DNA of 48,484 nucleotides from Rhodobacterales bacterium (lineage in GTDB: Bacteria > Pseudomonadota > Alphaproteobacteria > Rhodobacterales > Rhodobacteraceae): NCBI GenBank assembly GCA_009993005.1, contig JAACUH010000042.1, positions 1 through 48,484 of the forward strand, read 5' to 3'. A program made the position numbers and the translations under genes. A model generated the notes under the pieces. That model was not told where the DNA came from. It saw only the letters and a program-made list of their open reading frames with translations, and did no database searches. Position 1 is the first letter of the stretch. Each line of letters opens with the position of its first letter. Of the stretch, positions 24,773 through 32,574 are shown in pieces.

Positions 24773-25336
24773 ATGCCCAAAATCAATGGAAACGAAATCC
24801 GCCCCGGAAATGTCCTTGAACATGACGGCGGCTTGTGGGTTGCGGTGAAAACCGACCACGTCAAACCCGGCAAGGGCGGGGCTTTTGCCCAGGTCGAGCT
24901 GAAGAACCTGCGCGACGGGCGCAAGCTGAACGAGCGGTTCCGCTCGGCCGACAAGGTCGAACGCGTGCAGCTCGAACAGAAGGACCAGCAGTTTCTGTAT
25001 GAAACCGACGGGATGCTGACCTTCATGGACAGCGAGACCTATGAGCAGATCGCGCTGCCCGCCGACCTGCTGGGCGAACGCCGGCCGTTTCTTCAGGACG
25101 GGATGATCGTCCATATCGAATATTACGGGGAAGAGGCGCTGAACCTCACCTTGCCGCTCAAGATCACCTGCACGGTGGTCGAGACCGAGCCGGTGGTGAA
25201 GGGGCAGACGGCGGCCAACAGCTTCAAGCCCGCGATCCTCGACAATGGCGTGCGCGTGATGATTCCGCCCTTTGTGGGCACGGATGAAAAGATCATCGTG
25301 AACACGGAGCTGTTCGAATACGTCGAACGCGCCTGA
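24773..25336 (+). CDS. efp: Translation elongation factor P
   Basis: A 187-residue factor, the usual length, that binds between the P and E sites and helps ribosomes pass polyproline stretches. Domain I carries the loop [10 protein letters not shown], with Lys34 at the position that EpmA lysylates in many Proteobacteria. Domains II and III follow, ending [23 protein letters not shown]. No epmA or epmB gene is in this window. It is followed after about 65 bases by an inositol-monophosphatase-family gene on the same strand. Confidence 0.97.
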   Translation: MPKINGNEIRPGNVLEHDGGLWVAVKTDHVKPGKGGAFAQVELKNLRDGRKLNERFRSADKVERVQLEQKDQQFLYETDGMLTFMDSETYEQIALPADLLGERRPFLQDGMIVHIEYYGEEALNLTLPLKITCTVVETEPVVKGQTAANSFKPAILDNGVRVMIPPFVGTDEKIIVNTELFEYVERA

Positions 25337-25402
25337 GCGGCAGCGGCGATCAGAGCGCCCGCCGGGCCGGTCTGGCGGGCGGTGGTTTCGCGAGCGGATG
25401 GG

Positions 25403-26248
25403 ATGGCCATGAACCTGACGTCGGCAGAACAGGCGGCGCTGATCGAGATCGTCCGTGCCGCAGCGCGCGATTGCGTCATGCCCCGGTTCCGGCGGCTGGG
25501 TGTGGCGGATGTGGCGGCCAAATCGGGGCCGACCGATCTGGTCACGCTGGCCGATACCGAGGCCGAGGCGCAGATCACCGCTGCCGTGCGGGCGGTGTTT
25601 CCCGCGGCGGTGGTGGTGGGCGAGGAGGCGATCGCGGCCGAGCCGGGCTTGCGCGACGCGATCGGCACCGCGCCGCTGGCGGTGATCATTGACCCGGTGG
25701 ACGGGACCTGGAATTTTGCCAAGGGCTTGCCGCTCTTCGGGGTGATCCTGGCGGCCACGGTGGCGGGGCGACCGGTGTTCGGGCTGCTTTATGACCCGGT
25801 GATGGACGACTGGATCGTCGCCGATGCGGCCAGTGCGACGCTGCGGGTGATGGCCGACGGCACCCGCGCGCCGCTTGCGAGTTCGCACGAGATCCGGTTC
25901 GGCGGGATGGCGGGTTATGTGCCGCTCGGGCTGGTGGCGCGCCGGCATCGGGCGGCGCTCGCCGCGGCGATGGCAGAATTCGGCCGCGCGCAGTCGCTGC
26001 GCTGTTCGTGCCATGAATACCGGATGGTGGCGCAGGGACACGCGGCCTTTTTGCTCAGCGGGCCGGTGCCCCATGCCTGGGACCATGCGGCGGGCGTGCT
26101 CTGCGTGCAGCAGGCGGGTGGCGTGGTGCGGATGCTTGACGGCAGTGCCTATCACGCGGGGCTGACGCAGGGCCATGTGCTCGCTGCGGGGAGCGAGGCG
26201 CTGTGGGACGCGCTGGCCCTGCGCTTTGCCTTTCTGCTGGAGGACTGA
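25403..26248 (+). CDS. Inositol-monophosphatase-family phosphatase
   Basis: A 281-residue Mg-dependent phosphomonoesterase. Metal-binding motifs are GEE at 73-75, DPVDGTWNF at 97-105 and the C-terminal HAWDHAAGVL. Family members hydrolyse inositol phosphate, histidinol phosphate (HisN) or 3'-phosphoadenosine phosphates; the sequence alone does not decide which. Possible starts are GTG 25382, ATG 25403 and ATG 25409; 25403 is preferred because GAGCGG lies five bases upstream. It lies downstream of efp and ends before the paired palindromes. Confidence 0.85.
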   Translation: MAMNLTSAEQAALIEIVRAAARDCVMPRFRRLGVADVAAKSGPTDLVTLADTEAEAQITAAVRAVFPAAVVVGEEAIAAEPGLRDAIGTAPLAVIIDPVDGTWNFAKGLPLFGVILAATVAGRPVFGLLYDPVMDDWIVADAASATLRVMADGTRAPLASSHEIRFGGMAGYVPLGLVARRHRAALAAAMAEFGRAQSLRCSCHEYRMVAQGHAAFLLSGPVPHAWDHAAGVLCVQQAGGVVRMLDGSAYHAGLTQGHVLAAGSEALWDALALRFAFLLED

Positions 26249-26263
26249 CGGCGGGGGCGGGCG

Positions 26264-26313
26264 AAGAATTTTCGTACGAAAATTCTTGCAAGAGTTTTCG
26301 TACGAAAACTCTT
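26264..26313. terminator. Two tandem 24-bp perfect palindromes
   Basis: 26264-26287 and 26290-26313 are each perfect 24-base palindromes separated by two bases. Both contain TTTTCGTACGAAAA, with flanks AAGAA/TTCTT and AAGAG/CTCTT. The A/T arms allow long hairpins on either strand and they lie between the converging phosphatase and ygfZ genes, so a bidirectional terminator is likely. A protein-binding role is possible. The gene-end element follows directly. Confidence 0.65.
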
Positions 26314-26314
26314 T

Positions 26315-26350
26315 GCCTCCGGCGGGAGTATTTGGGGCACAAAGAAGCCG
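26315..26350 (+). repeat. Dispersed gene-end element, hybrid type
   Basis: GCCTCCGGCGGGAGTATTTG and then GGGCACAAAGAAGCCG. It joins the CCTCCGGCGGG head to the GAGTATTTGGGGC tail, which shows that both types are one family. It runs along the phosphatase gene upstream. Confidence 0.65.
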
Positions 26351-26355
26351 GGGCG

Positions 26356-27087
26356 TCAGGCCAGTGTGAGGGTTGCGGCACCGGCCTGCAGCGGGCCTGA
26401 GGCGCGGTCCAGGCGCAGAAAGGCCAGGGCGCGGTCACCGGCGATGCTGTGCAGCGTGCCGACGGGTTTGCCATCGGACGTGATCTCGTCGCCGGGTCTG
26501 GCCGGGCCGTCGAGGGTGACCCGGGTGATCCCCTTTTTCAGCGCGGTCTTGTGCTTCATCCGGGCCGTGACTTCTTGGCCCACATAACAGCCCTTGCGGA
26601 AATCGACGCCGTTGAGCGCCTCGAACCCGGCCTCGAGGATATAGGTCTCGGGTGTGAGTTCGATGCCGCTCTCGGGGATGGCATGGGCGACGCGCAGCGC
26701 GGTCCAGTCGGTCGCATCCGGGGGTGTGGCCGCGCCATAGGCCCGCCATCCCAGCGCCGGGTGGCGCGGGTCGGGCAGGGCGCCTGCAGGGGCGGGCCCT
26801 GTGCCGCGCGACATGGTCATGTCGGTCTGGGTGATCTGCACATCGGCGCGCAGGCGGTACATGCCCAGCCGCTGCGCCAGCGGGGCCGCGAGCGGTGCCG
26901 CCACGTCGATCAGCAGGCGATCGGCTTGCCCGATCACGAAGAAATCGGCGAGGTATTTGCCCTGCGGCGTCAGCAGCGCTGCATAGATGATGCTGCCTTC
27001 GGCGCGGGTCACGTCATTGGTCACGAGCCCTTGCAGGAAATGCACCCGGTCGGTGCCGGTCAGGGCGAGGATGGTGCGCTCGGCCAT
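26356..27087 (-). CDS. ygfZ: YgfZ/GcvT-like folate-binding protein
   Basis: A 243-residue protein of the GcvT fold that supports Fe-S cluster repair or maturation. The hallmark KGCYVGQE is at residues 165-172, with the reactive Cys. The N-terminus has the LTGTDRVHFLQGLVTNDV segment. The length is short compared with E. coli YgfZ (326) but usual for alphaproteobacteria, as I recall. It lies alone on the minus strand, converging with the phosphatase gene. Confidence 0.9.
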   Translation of the reverse strand: MAERTILALTGTDRVHFLQGLVTNDVTRAEGSIIYAALLTPQGKYLADFFVIGQADRLLIDVAAPLAAPLAQRLGMYRLRADVQITQTDMTMSRGTGPAPAGALPDPRHPALGWRAYGAATPPDATDWTALRVAHAIPESGIELTPETYILEAGFEALNGVDFRKGCYVGQEVTARMKHKTALKKGITRVTLDGPARPGDEITSDGKPVGTLHSIAGDRALAFLRLDRASGPLQAGAATLTLA

Positions 27088-27098
27088 GGTCTGCTCTC

Positions 27099-27124
27099 CT
27101 TGTCCGCTCTTCTTGTCCGCTCTT
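27099..27124. repeat. 13-nt tandem duplication upstream of ygfZ
   Basis: CTTGTCCGCTCTT occurs twice in a row between the ygfZ start and the end of the ABC exporter gene. It is non-coding and not a multiple of three. Confidence 0.8.
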
Positions 27125-27147
27125 CTGGTCTGCCCGGGATATAGGGG

Positions 27148-28899
27148 TCAGGCGGCCCCTTCGCCATCGCGGAATTGCAGCGCGTGCAGCCCGGCATAGG
27201 TGCCGCCCGCCGCGAGCAGCGCCTCATGCGTGCCGGTTTCGACCACGCGCCCGGCCTCCATCACCACGATCTGCTGCGCCTTGCGCACGGTCGAGAGCCG
27301 GTGCGCGATCACCAGCGTCGTGCGCCCCTGCGACAGCCGGTCGAGCGCATCCTGCACCAGCGCTTCGGACCGCGTGTCCAGCGCGCTTGTCGCCTCGTCG
27401 AGCAGCAGCACCGGCGTGTCGCGCAGGAGCGCGCGGGCGATGGCGATGCGTTGTCGCTGCCCGCCGGACAGCGCCGATCCGCGCGGCCCGGCCGGGCTGT
27501 CCAGCCCGGCGGGAAGCTGCGGCAGGAAATCGGTGACATGGGCCGCGTCGAGCACCTGTGCCAGTCGCGCCGCGCTGATGTCGCTGCGTCCGAGCAGGAT
27601 ATTGTCGCGCAGGGTCTCGTCGAACAGGGCCGCGTCCTGCGAGACGACCGAAATCAGGCCGCGCAGCGCCGCGATGTCCATCGCCTGAACCGGCACGCCG
27701 CCCAGCGTGACGCTCCCTGATTGCGGATCGACCAGCCGGGTGAGCAGGTTGAACACCGTGCTCTTGCCCGCGCCCGATGCGCCCACCAACGCGGTCGTCT
27801 GCCCTGCGGCGGCGGTGAAGCTGACGCCGCGCAGCACCGGCAGGTCGCCATAGGCGAGGTGCACGTCCTCGAGCATGATTGCGGGCGCGCCTGCGGGGGC
27901 GGGGCGGATGATGGCCGGTGATGTGAGCGTCGGCGCGGTGTCAAAGAGCGCCCGCATTCGCGCAAGGCTCGCCGCCGCCGATTGCCACAGGCCCGAGATG
28001 TTGCCCAGTCGGCGCAGCGGCTCAAAGGCCAGCGACATGGCGGTGAAAAAGGACATGAACTGGCCCACCGTCTTGTCGCCACTGATGATCTCGGTGCCGC
28101 CGTAGAACAGGACGCCGAGAAACCCGAGCCCGGTCATGATGTCGATCAGCCCGGGGATGGTGGCCTGACCCGCGGCCGATTTCACCTCGGCCGTGATCCG
28201 TTGGCGGGTGAGTGCGGCGTAGCGGTCGGACTGGTAGGCCTCGAGGCTGTTGAGCTTGATCGGCGCGATGCCGTGGAACACTTCATCCAGCCGGGTGGAC
28301 ATCCGCGCGGCGATCTCGCGCGCGGCGGTGGCCCGGCGGCGCACATAGCGCTGCACCAGCAGTGAGGGCGCGATGAGCAGCGGGATGCCGATGAGGGCGA
28401 TCAGCGTCCAGCGCCAATCGACCGAAAGCGCCACGCCAAAGAGCACGATCACCGCGACCAGATCACGCCCCAGCCCGGTGATGATGCCGGCCCAGATCCG
28501 GTTGATCCCCGCGACATCGCCCTGCACGCGCTCGATCAGCAGGCCCGGCGGATGGGCGAGGTGAAAGCTGCCGTCGAGCCGCATCAGATGCGCGAGCAGG
28601 TCGGCGCGCAGGGCGCCGGCGCTCAGTTCGTTGATCCGCGTCAGGATCACCCGCTGCCCGATGGAGGTGATCGCGCGCGTGACGAACACGCCCATGATGA
28701 CCAGCCCGACAAGCCAGAGCGCCTCGGTCTTGCCGGCGACAAAGATGTCGTCGAACATCGGCTGCATCATCGCGGCAAAGACGCCCAGCGTGCCGCCTTC
28801 GATCGCCATCAGCACCAGCGCCAGCGCCAGCCAGCGCCAATGCGGCGCGAGATAGCCGCGCCAGAGCCAGGCAAAGAGGCCGGGCCGTCCGTCTGTCAC
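27148..28899 (-). CDS. MsbA-like ABC exporter (fused membrane and ATPase domains)
   Basis: A 583-residue half-transporter: a six-helix membrane domain (about 1-320) and an ATPase domain with Walker A GASGAGKST, signature LSGGQRQRIAIARALL, Walker B VLLLDEATSALD and the switch His IAHRLSTV. Homodimers of this class flip lipids or export drugs. The start is GTG 28899 in the GTGA overlap with the phosphatase stop; the frame is open far upstream but only as a shadow of the phosphatase gene. Coupling to a phosphatase suggests a phosphorylated lipid or glycan as cargo; this is inference. LPS/lipid A flippase (MsbA) is the nearest functional model. Confidence 0.88.
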   Translation of the reverse strand: MTDGRPGLFAWLWRGYLAPHWRWLALALVLMAIEGGTLGVFAAMMQPMFDDIFVAGKTEALWLVGLVIMGVFVTRAITSIGQRVILTRINELSAGALRADLLAHLMRLDGSFHLAHPPGLLIERVQGDVAGINRIWAGIITGLGRDLVAVIVLFGVALSVDWRWTLIALIGIPLLIAPSLLVQRYVRRRATAAREIAARMSTRLDEVFHGIAPIKLNSLEAYQSDRYAALTRQRITAEVKSAAGQATIPGLIDIMTGLGFLGVLFYGGTEIISGDKTVGQFMSFFTAMSLAFEPLRRLGNISGLWQSAAASLARMRALFDTAPTLTSPAIIRPAPAGAPAIMLEDVHLAYGDLPVLRGVSFTAAAGQTTALVGASGAGKSTVFNLLTRLVDPQSGSVTLGGVPVQAMDIAALRGLISVVSQDAALFDETLRDNILLGRSDISAARLAQVLDAAHVTDFLPQLPAGLDSPAGPRGSALSGGQRQRIAIARALLRDTPVLLLDEATSALDTRSEALVQDALDRLSQGRTTLVIAHRLSTVRKAQQIVVMEAGRVVETGTHEALLAAGGTYAGLHALQFRDGEGAA

Positions 28900-29582
28900 C
28901 GCCTGCTCCGTTTCGCCTGAAAGCTCGCCATCACGGCGTCGGGGTCGTATTCGGTCGCGATCCAGTCCTCGATGCCGATCGGCCCCTCGGCGACACGCGC
29001 CTCGTAGAGGTCGAGCATATGGTCGAGTACGCCGGTTTTCGACGATTTCAGATGCAGGTAACGGATCGAGAGTTGTTTGCGCGCCTCGGCCACCGGCACA
29101 TCCTCGAACGCCATGAGGTAGAGCGCAGAGGCCAGTCCGGCGCGGTCGGCGCCCGATTTGCAATGCATCACGAAGGGGCGCTCGATGCTGCGAAACAGAT
29201 CGAACAGGCGCAAGAGCTTGTCGCGCGCGGCGGGCTTGCGCGCGTGCAGTTCGGTATTGTGCAGCGCCAGGCCGAGGGCTGCGCAGCTTTCGACCTCGAA
29301 CAGGTGATGCGCGCGCCGCGGCGTGCCGCGCAGGTTGAGGACCGATTTGATCCCCATCGCCTTGTAGGCGGCGAAACGGCGGTGATTGGGGTGGTTCGAC
29401 CGGTAGACGCCCGGCGCCACCTCGAAGAAATTGTGCCAGAAGCGGCGCAGCACCGCGTGATCGACGAATTCGTAATGCAGCACCGACCAGCGCCGCGCGC
29501 GGGGGTCCACGATATCCTTGCCAAAGGACTGCCGCCACGCGCGTTCGCGGCGCTGGAGGCTTGAGGAGAGCTTGCCGAGCAT
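28896..29582 (-). CDS. Tyrosine/dual-specificity-phosphatase-like protein
   Basis: A 228-residue protein with the cysteine phosphatase signature HCKSGADRAG (H140, C141, R147). A preceding segment (VAPGVYRSNHPNHRRF; IKSVLNLRG) is typical of the bacterial DSP group. There is no signal peptide, so it is cytoplasmic. AAGGGA precedes ATG 29582. Its stop overlaps the GTG of the ABC exporter by 4 bases. Substrates of this fold include phosphotyrosine and lipid phosphates such as phosphatidylglycerophosphate, so a membrane-lipid substrate is plausible given the neighbour. Confidence 0.8.
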   Translation of the reverse strand: MLGKLSSSLQRRERAWRQSFGKDIVDPRARRWSVLHYEFVDHAVLRRFWHNFFEVAPGVYRSNHPNHRRFAAYKAMGIKSVLNLRGTPRRAHHLFEVESCAALGLALHNTELHARKPAARDKLLRLFDLFRSIERPFVMHCKSGADRAGLASALYLMAFEDVPVAEARKQLSIRYLHLKSSKTGVLDHMLDLYEARVAEGPIGIEDWIATEYDPDAVMASFQAKRSRR

Positions 29583-29723
29583 CTGGTCCCTTGTTCCCCT
29601 TGGGTGCAGGCGGTTTAGGCGCAAATGGGGGCAAAGGGCAAGCCGGGCAAGGCGCAAGGCCGATTGACGCTGCGGGGGAGCAGGCTAGTGTCGCGCCTTG
29701 CAGCGCAGACAAAGGCCCCTCAC

Positions 29724-30905
29724 ATGCTCTCGAACGGACGTCACTACCTCGCGATCCCCGGTCCCTCGGTGATGCCCGACAGGGTATTGTCGGCCATGCA
29801 CCGCGCCGCGCCAAACATCTATACCGGGCAATTGATCGAGATGACGCAGGGCCTCATCCCCGATCTCAAGGCCGTGGCGCGCACGGCGCATCATGCCGCG
29901 ATCTACATCGGCAACGGCCATGCGGCCTGGGAGGCGGCGCTGGCCAATATCCTGTCGCGCGGCGATCTTGTGCTGGTGCTGGCCACGGGGCGGTTCTGCC
30001 TGGGATGGGGCACGATGGCGCAGGGCCTGGGCGTGCAGGTCGAGGTGATGGATTTCGGCTGGCAGGACGACATCGACCTCGCCCGCGTGGCAGAGCGGCT
30101 CGCCGCTGACCCGGACGGGCGGATCAGGGCGGTGCTCGCGGTGCATGTCGATACGTCGACCTCGGTGCGCAACGATATCGCGGGGCTGCGCGCCGTGCTC
30201 GACGGGGCCGGCCATCCGGCGCTGCTGGCCGTCGATTGCATCGCCTCGCTGGGCTGCGACGCCTTCGAGATGGACGCATGGGGCGTCGATGTGATGGTGA
30301 CGGCCAGCCAGAAGGGGCTGATGACGCCGCCGGGCCTGGGTTTCGTGTTCTTCAACGACAAGGCGGACGCGGCGCGCGGGCGGGCAGACTGTGTGACCGG
30401 CTATTGGGACTGGCGGCCGCGCGTGGCGCCCGAGGGCTATTACCAGTATTTCGACGGCACCGCGCCGACGCATCATCTGTATGGCCTGCGTGCCGCGCTC
30501 GACATGATCGGCGAAGAGGGGATCGAGGCCGTCTGGGCCCGCCACGCCACGCTGGCCCGCGCGATCTGGGCGGCCTTTGATGCCTGGGGGCAGGAAGGTG
30601 CGCTGCGGCTCAACATCGCGGACCCGGCCAAGCGGTCGCATGCGGTGACAGCGGCGGTGATGGCCTCGCCCGACGGCGACCGGCTCCGCGCCTGGTGCGA
30701 AGGCGTGGCAGGCGTCACGCTGGGCATCGGGCTGGGGCGCGACCCGGCGGATGCCTATTTCCGCATCGGCCATATGGGCCATGTGAACGCCCATATGGTG
30801 CTGGGCGTCCTCGCGGTGATGGAGGCGGGGATGACCGCGCTGGCCATCCCGCATGGCCGCGGCGCGCTGGATGCGGCCGCGGATGTGGTGGCCGGGGTCC
30901 GCTAG
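29724..30905 (+). CDS. Class V aminotransferase, serine-glyoxylate type
   Basis: A 393-residue PLP enzyme of the alanine/serine-glyoxylate aminotransferase family. It opens with [17 protein letters not shown], has the pocket segment [15 protein letters not shown], and the PLP lysine in [15 protein letters not shown]. Serine-glyoxylate transamination gives hydroxypyruvate and glycine in C1 and photorespiratory-type metabolism, which roseobacters use. The substrate cannot be fixed from sequence by eye. Its TAG stop is the CTAG shared with the converging DUF305 gene. Confidence 0.85.
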   Translation: MLSNGRHYLAIPGPSVMPDRVLSAMHRAAPNIYTGQLIEMTQGLIPDLKAVARTAHHAAIYIGNGHAAWEAALANILSRGDLVLVLATGRFCLGWGTMAQGLGVQVEVMDFGWQDDIDLARVAERLAADPDGRIRAVLAVHVDTSTSVRNDIAGLRAVLDGAGHPALLAVDCIASLGCDAFEMDAWGVDVMVTASQKGLMTPPGLGFVFFNDKADAARGRADCVTGYWDWRPRVAPEGYYQYFDGTAPTHHLYGLRAALDMIGEEGIEAVWARHATLARAIWAAFDAWGQEGALRLNIADPAKRSHAVTAAVMASPDGDRLRAWCEGVAGVTLGIGLGRDPADAYFRIGHMGHVNAHMVLGVLAVMEAGMTALAIPHGRGALDAAADVVAGVR

Positions 30906-31255
30906 GGCGCGTTGGCGGCGAGCCAGGCCTGCATCCAGGCGATCTCGACCTCTTGCGCGGCGATGATGCCCTCGGCCAGCGCGCGCACCTCGGGGTCGGT
31001 GCCGTATTGCAGCACGATGCGCGCCATATCGACCGCGCCCTGATGGTGCGGGATCATGCCGGCGATGAAATCGACATCGGCATTGCCGCTGAAGGGGATC
31101 GCCATCCCTTCGTGCATCGCGGCATTGGCGGCGACAAAGGCCTCGGTGGCGGGGGTCATCTCGCCCATCGGGGCCATGCTGTGGCCGGCATGGGGGTCCT
31201 GGGCTGCGGCGGGCAGGGCTGTGGCGATGAGGAAGGCGGCGAGGGGAAGGCGCAT
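30902..31255 (-). CDS. DUF305 family secreted protein
   Basis: A 117-residue protein with a Sec signal peptide (about 1-18, ending AAAQ) and a His/Met-rich linker ([14 protein letters not shown]). The DUF305 core follows with [12 protein letters not shown] and a second helix pair ending [12 protein letters not shown]. The His/Met content suggests a periplasmic metal (copper) role; this is inference. ATG 31255 begins the signal peptide; the same frame is open upstream as a shadow of the aminotransferase. It shares the CTAG stop with the opposite gene. Confidence 0.85.
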   Translation of the reverse strand: MRLPLAAFLIATALPAAAQDPHAGHSMAPMGEMTPATEAFVAANAAMHEGMAIPFSGNADVDFIAGMIPHHQGAVDMARIVLQYGTDPEVRALAEGIIAAQEVEIAWMQAWLAANAP

Positions 31256-31313
31256 GTGGGGTCTCCGGTGCTGTTTGCCGTCATCTGCAGGCTTCCAGCA
31301 GGGGGAAGGCAAG

Positions 31314-32432
31314 TCAAATCGCCGTGCGCCGCGCCGCGGCCAGCGCCTCGGGCAGGGCGGCGGCAAGGACATCGCGCGCGGCCGCCGTGCCGCAGGAGAT
31401 GCGGATGCAGCGGTCTTGCGGGGCCACGAAAGGCATCCGCACAAACACCCCGCGCGCAAGCAGCCCCGCGAGCGTTGCGCGGGCAAAGGCACCGTCCGCG
31501 CCGCAGTCGAGCGTGACGAAATTGGTGGCGGATGGAATGGCGCGCAGGCCATGGGCCGCGCCGATGGCGGCGATGCAGGCGCGGGCGGCGGCGACCTCGG
31601 CCTGCACATGGGCGAGCCAGCCCTGATCGGCGAGCGCGGCAATGGCACCCGCCTGGCTGATCCGGCCCATCCCGAAATGGTTGCGCACCCGGTCAAAGGC
31701 CGCCAGCAGCGGCGCGGGGCCGATGGCATAGCCGACGCGGATGCCGGCGAGGCCATAGCCCTTGGAAAAGGTGCGCAGCCGGATCACGCGGGGGTCGGCG
31801 GGGGCGAGCGCGGGGGCGGTGCCCTCTGGCGCGAGGTCGATATAGGCCTCGTCGAGGATCAGCAGCGCGCCTTCGGGCACCCGGTCCACCATCCGCGCGA
31901 TCGTGGCGGCGTCGTGCCATGTGCCCATCGGGTTGTCGGGGTTGGCGATATAGATGAGCTTTGCGCCGACGTCGCGGGCGCGGGCGATGAGCCGTTCGGG
32001 GTCTTCGTGATCGGCGGTGTAGGGCACGCTGTGGATACGGCCGCCCATGCCCGCGACATGGTAGGTGAAGGTCGGATAGGCCCCGGCGGAGGTGACGACC
32101 GCATCGCCCGGCGCGATCAGCAGGCGCACGATGAGGCCGAGGATCCCGTCGATCCCCTCGCCGGGCATGACATGGGCGGGCGGGCAGCCGTGATGGGCGG
32201 CGATGGCCTGGCGCAGGTCGTGCATCTCGGGGTCGCCATACATCCAGGCATCAGGCGCCGCCGCCTGCATCGCAGCGATGGCGCGGGGGGAGGGGCCGAA
32301 CAGGCTCTCGTTCGCGCCAAGGCGCGCGGCAAAGGGCGCGCCGCGCGCGCGCTCCTGCGCCTCGGGGCCGACAAAGGGCACGCTGGCGGGCAGGGAGGCG
32401 ACGAGCGGGGTCAGGCGGGGATCTGTGGACAT
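31314..32432 (-). CDS. Class I aminotransferase, HisC-like
   Basis: A 372-residue PLP aminotransferase of the histidinol-phosphate group. It has [12 protein letters not shown] at the substrate end, [18 protein letters not shown] and the PLP lysine in [18 protein letters not shown]. Catalytic Arg near the C-terminus is in CIRISCGT. HisC itself is possible, but no his gene is near; aromatic or other amino-acid aminotransferases of this branch are equally possible, so no symbol is given. It follows valS on the minus strand after a 142-base gap with a hairpin. Confidence 0.82.
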   Translation of the reverse strand: MSTDPRLTPLVASLPASVPFVGPEAQERARGAPFAARLGANESLFGPSPRAIAAMQAAAPDAWMYGDPEMHDLRQAIAAHHGCPPAHVMPGEGIDGILGLIVRLLIAPGDAVVTSAGAYPTFTYHVAGMGGRIHSVPYTADHEDPERLIARARDVGAKLIYIANPDNPMGTWHDAATIARMVDRVPEGALLILDEAYIDLAPEGTAPALAPADPRVIRLRTFSKGYGLAGIRVGYAIGPAPLLAAFDRVRNHFGMGRISQAGAIAALADQGWLAHVQAEVAAARACIAAIGAAHGLRAIPSATNFVTLDCGADGAFARATLAGLLARGVFVRMPFVAPQDRCIRISCGTAAARDVLAAALPEALAAARRTAI

Positions 32433-32496
32433 GGGCGCGAGTTAAGCCTGTGGCGGCGGGCGGGGCAAGGCGTGAGGCGTGGCGCTTGTTGTGACA

Positions 32497-32542
32497 CCCG
32501 GGGCTTTGCCCCGGGCCCCAGGATATTTTTCGCCAAAAGATG
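32497..32542 (+). repeat. GC hairpin plus gene-end element between hisC-like gene and valS
   Basis: CCCGGGGC-TTT-GCCCCGGG (32497-32515) is an 8-bp stem. CCAGGATATTTTTCGCC and AAAAGATG follow. Read on the plus strand it looks like a terminator (GC stem and then T run), yet both neighbouring genes are on the minus strand, so its orientation is the exception to the pattern. Confidence 0.55.
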
Positions 32543-32574
32543 AACGGGGCGGGGAAAGTTGGGCCCCGCCCGGC

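Noticed and set aside
27148-29814. 888-residue fusion of an unknown N-terminal part with the ABC exporter
   Set aside because: The N-terminal 300 codons are a shifted-frame shadow of the phosphatase gene. A GTG in a GTGA overlap at 28899 gives a normal exporter.
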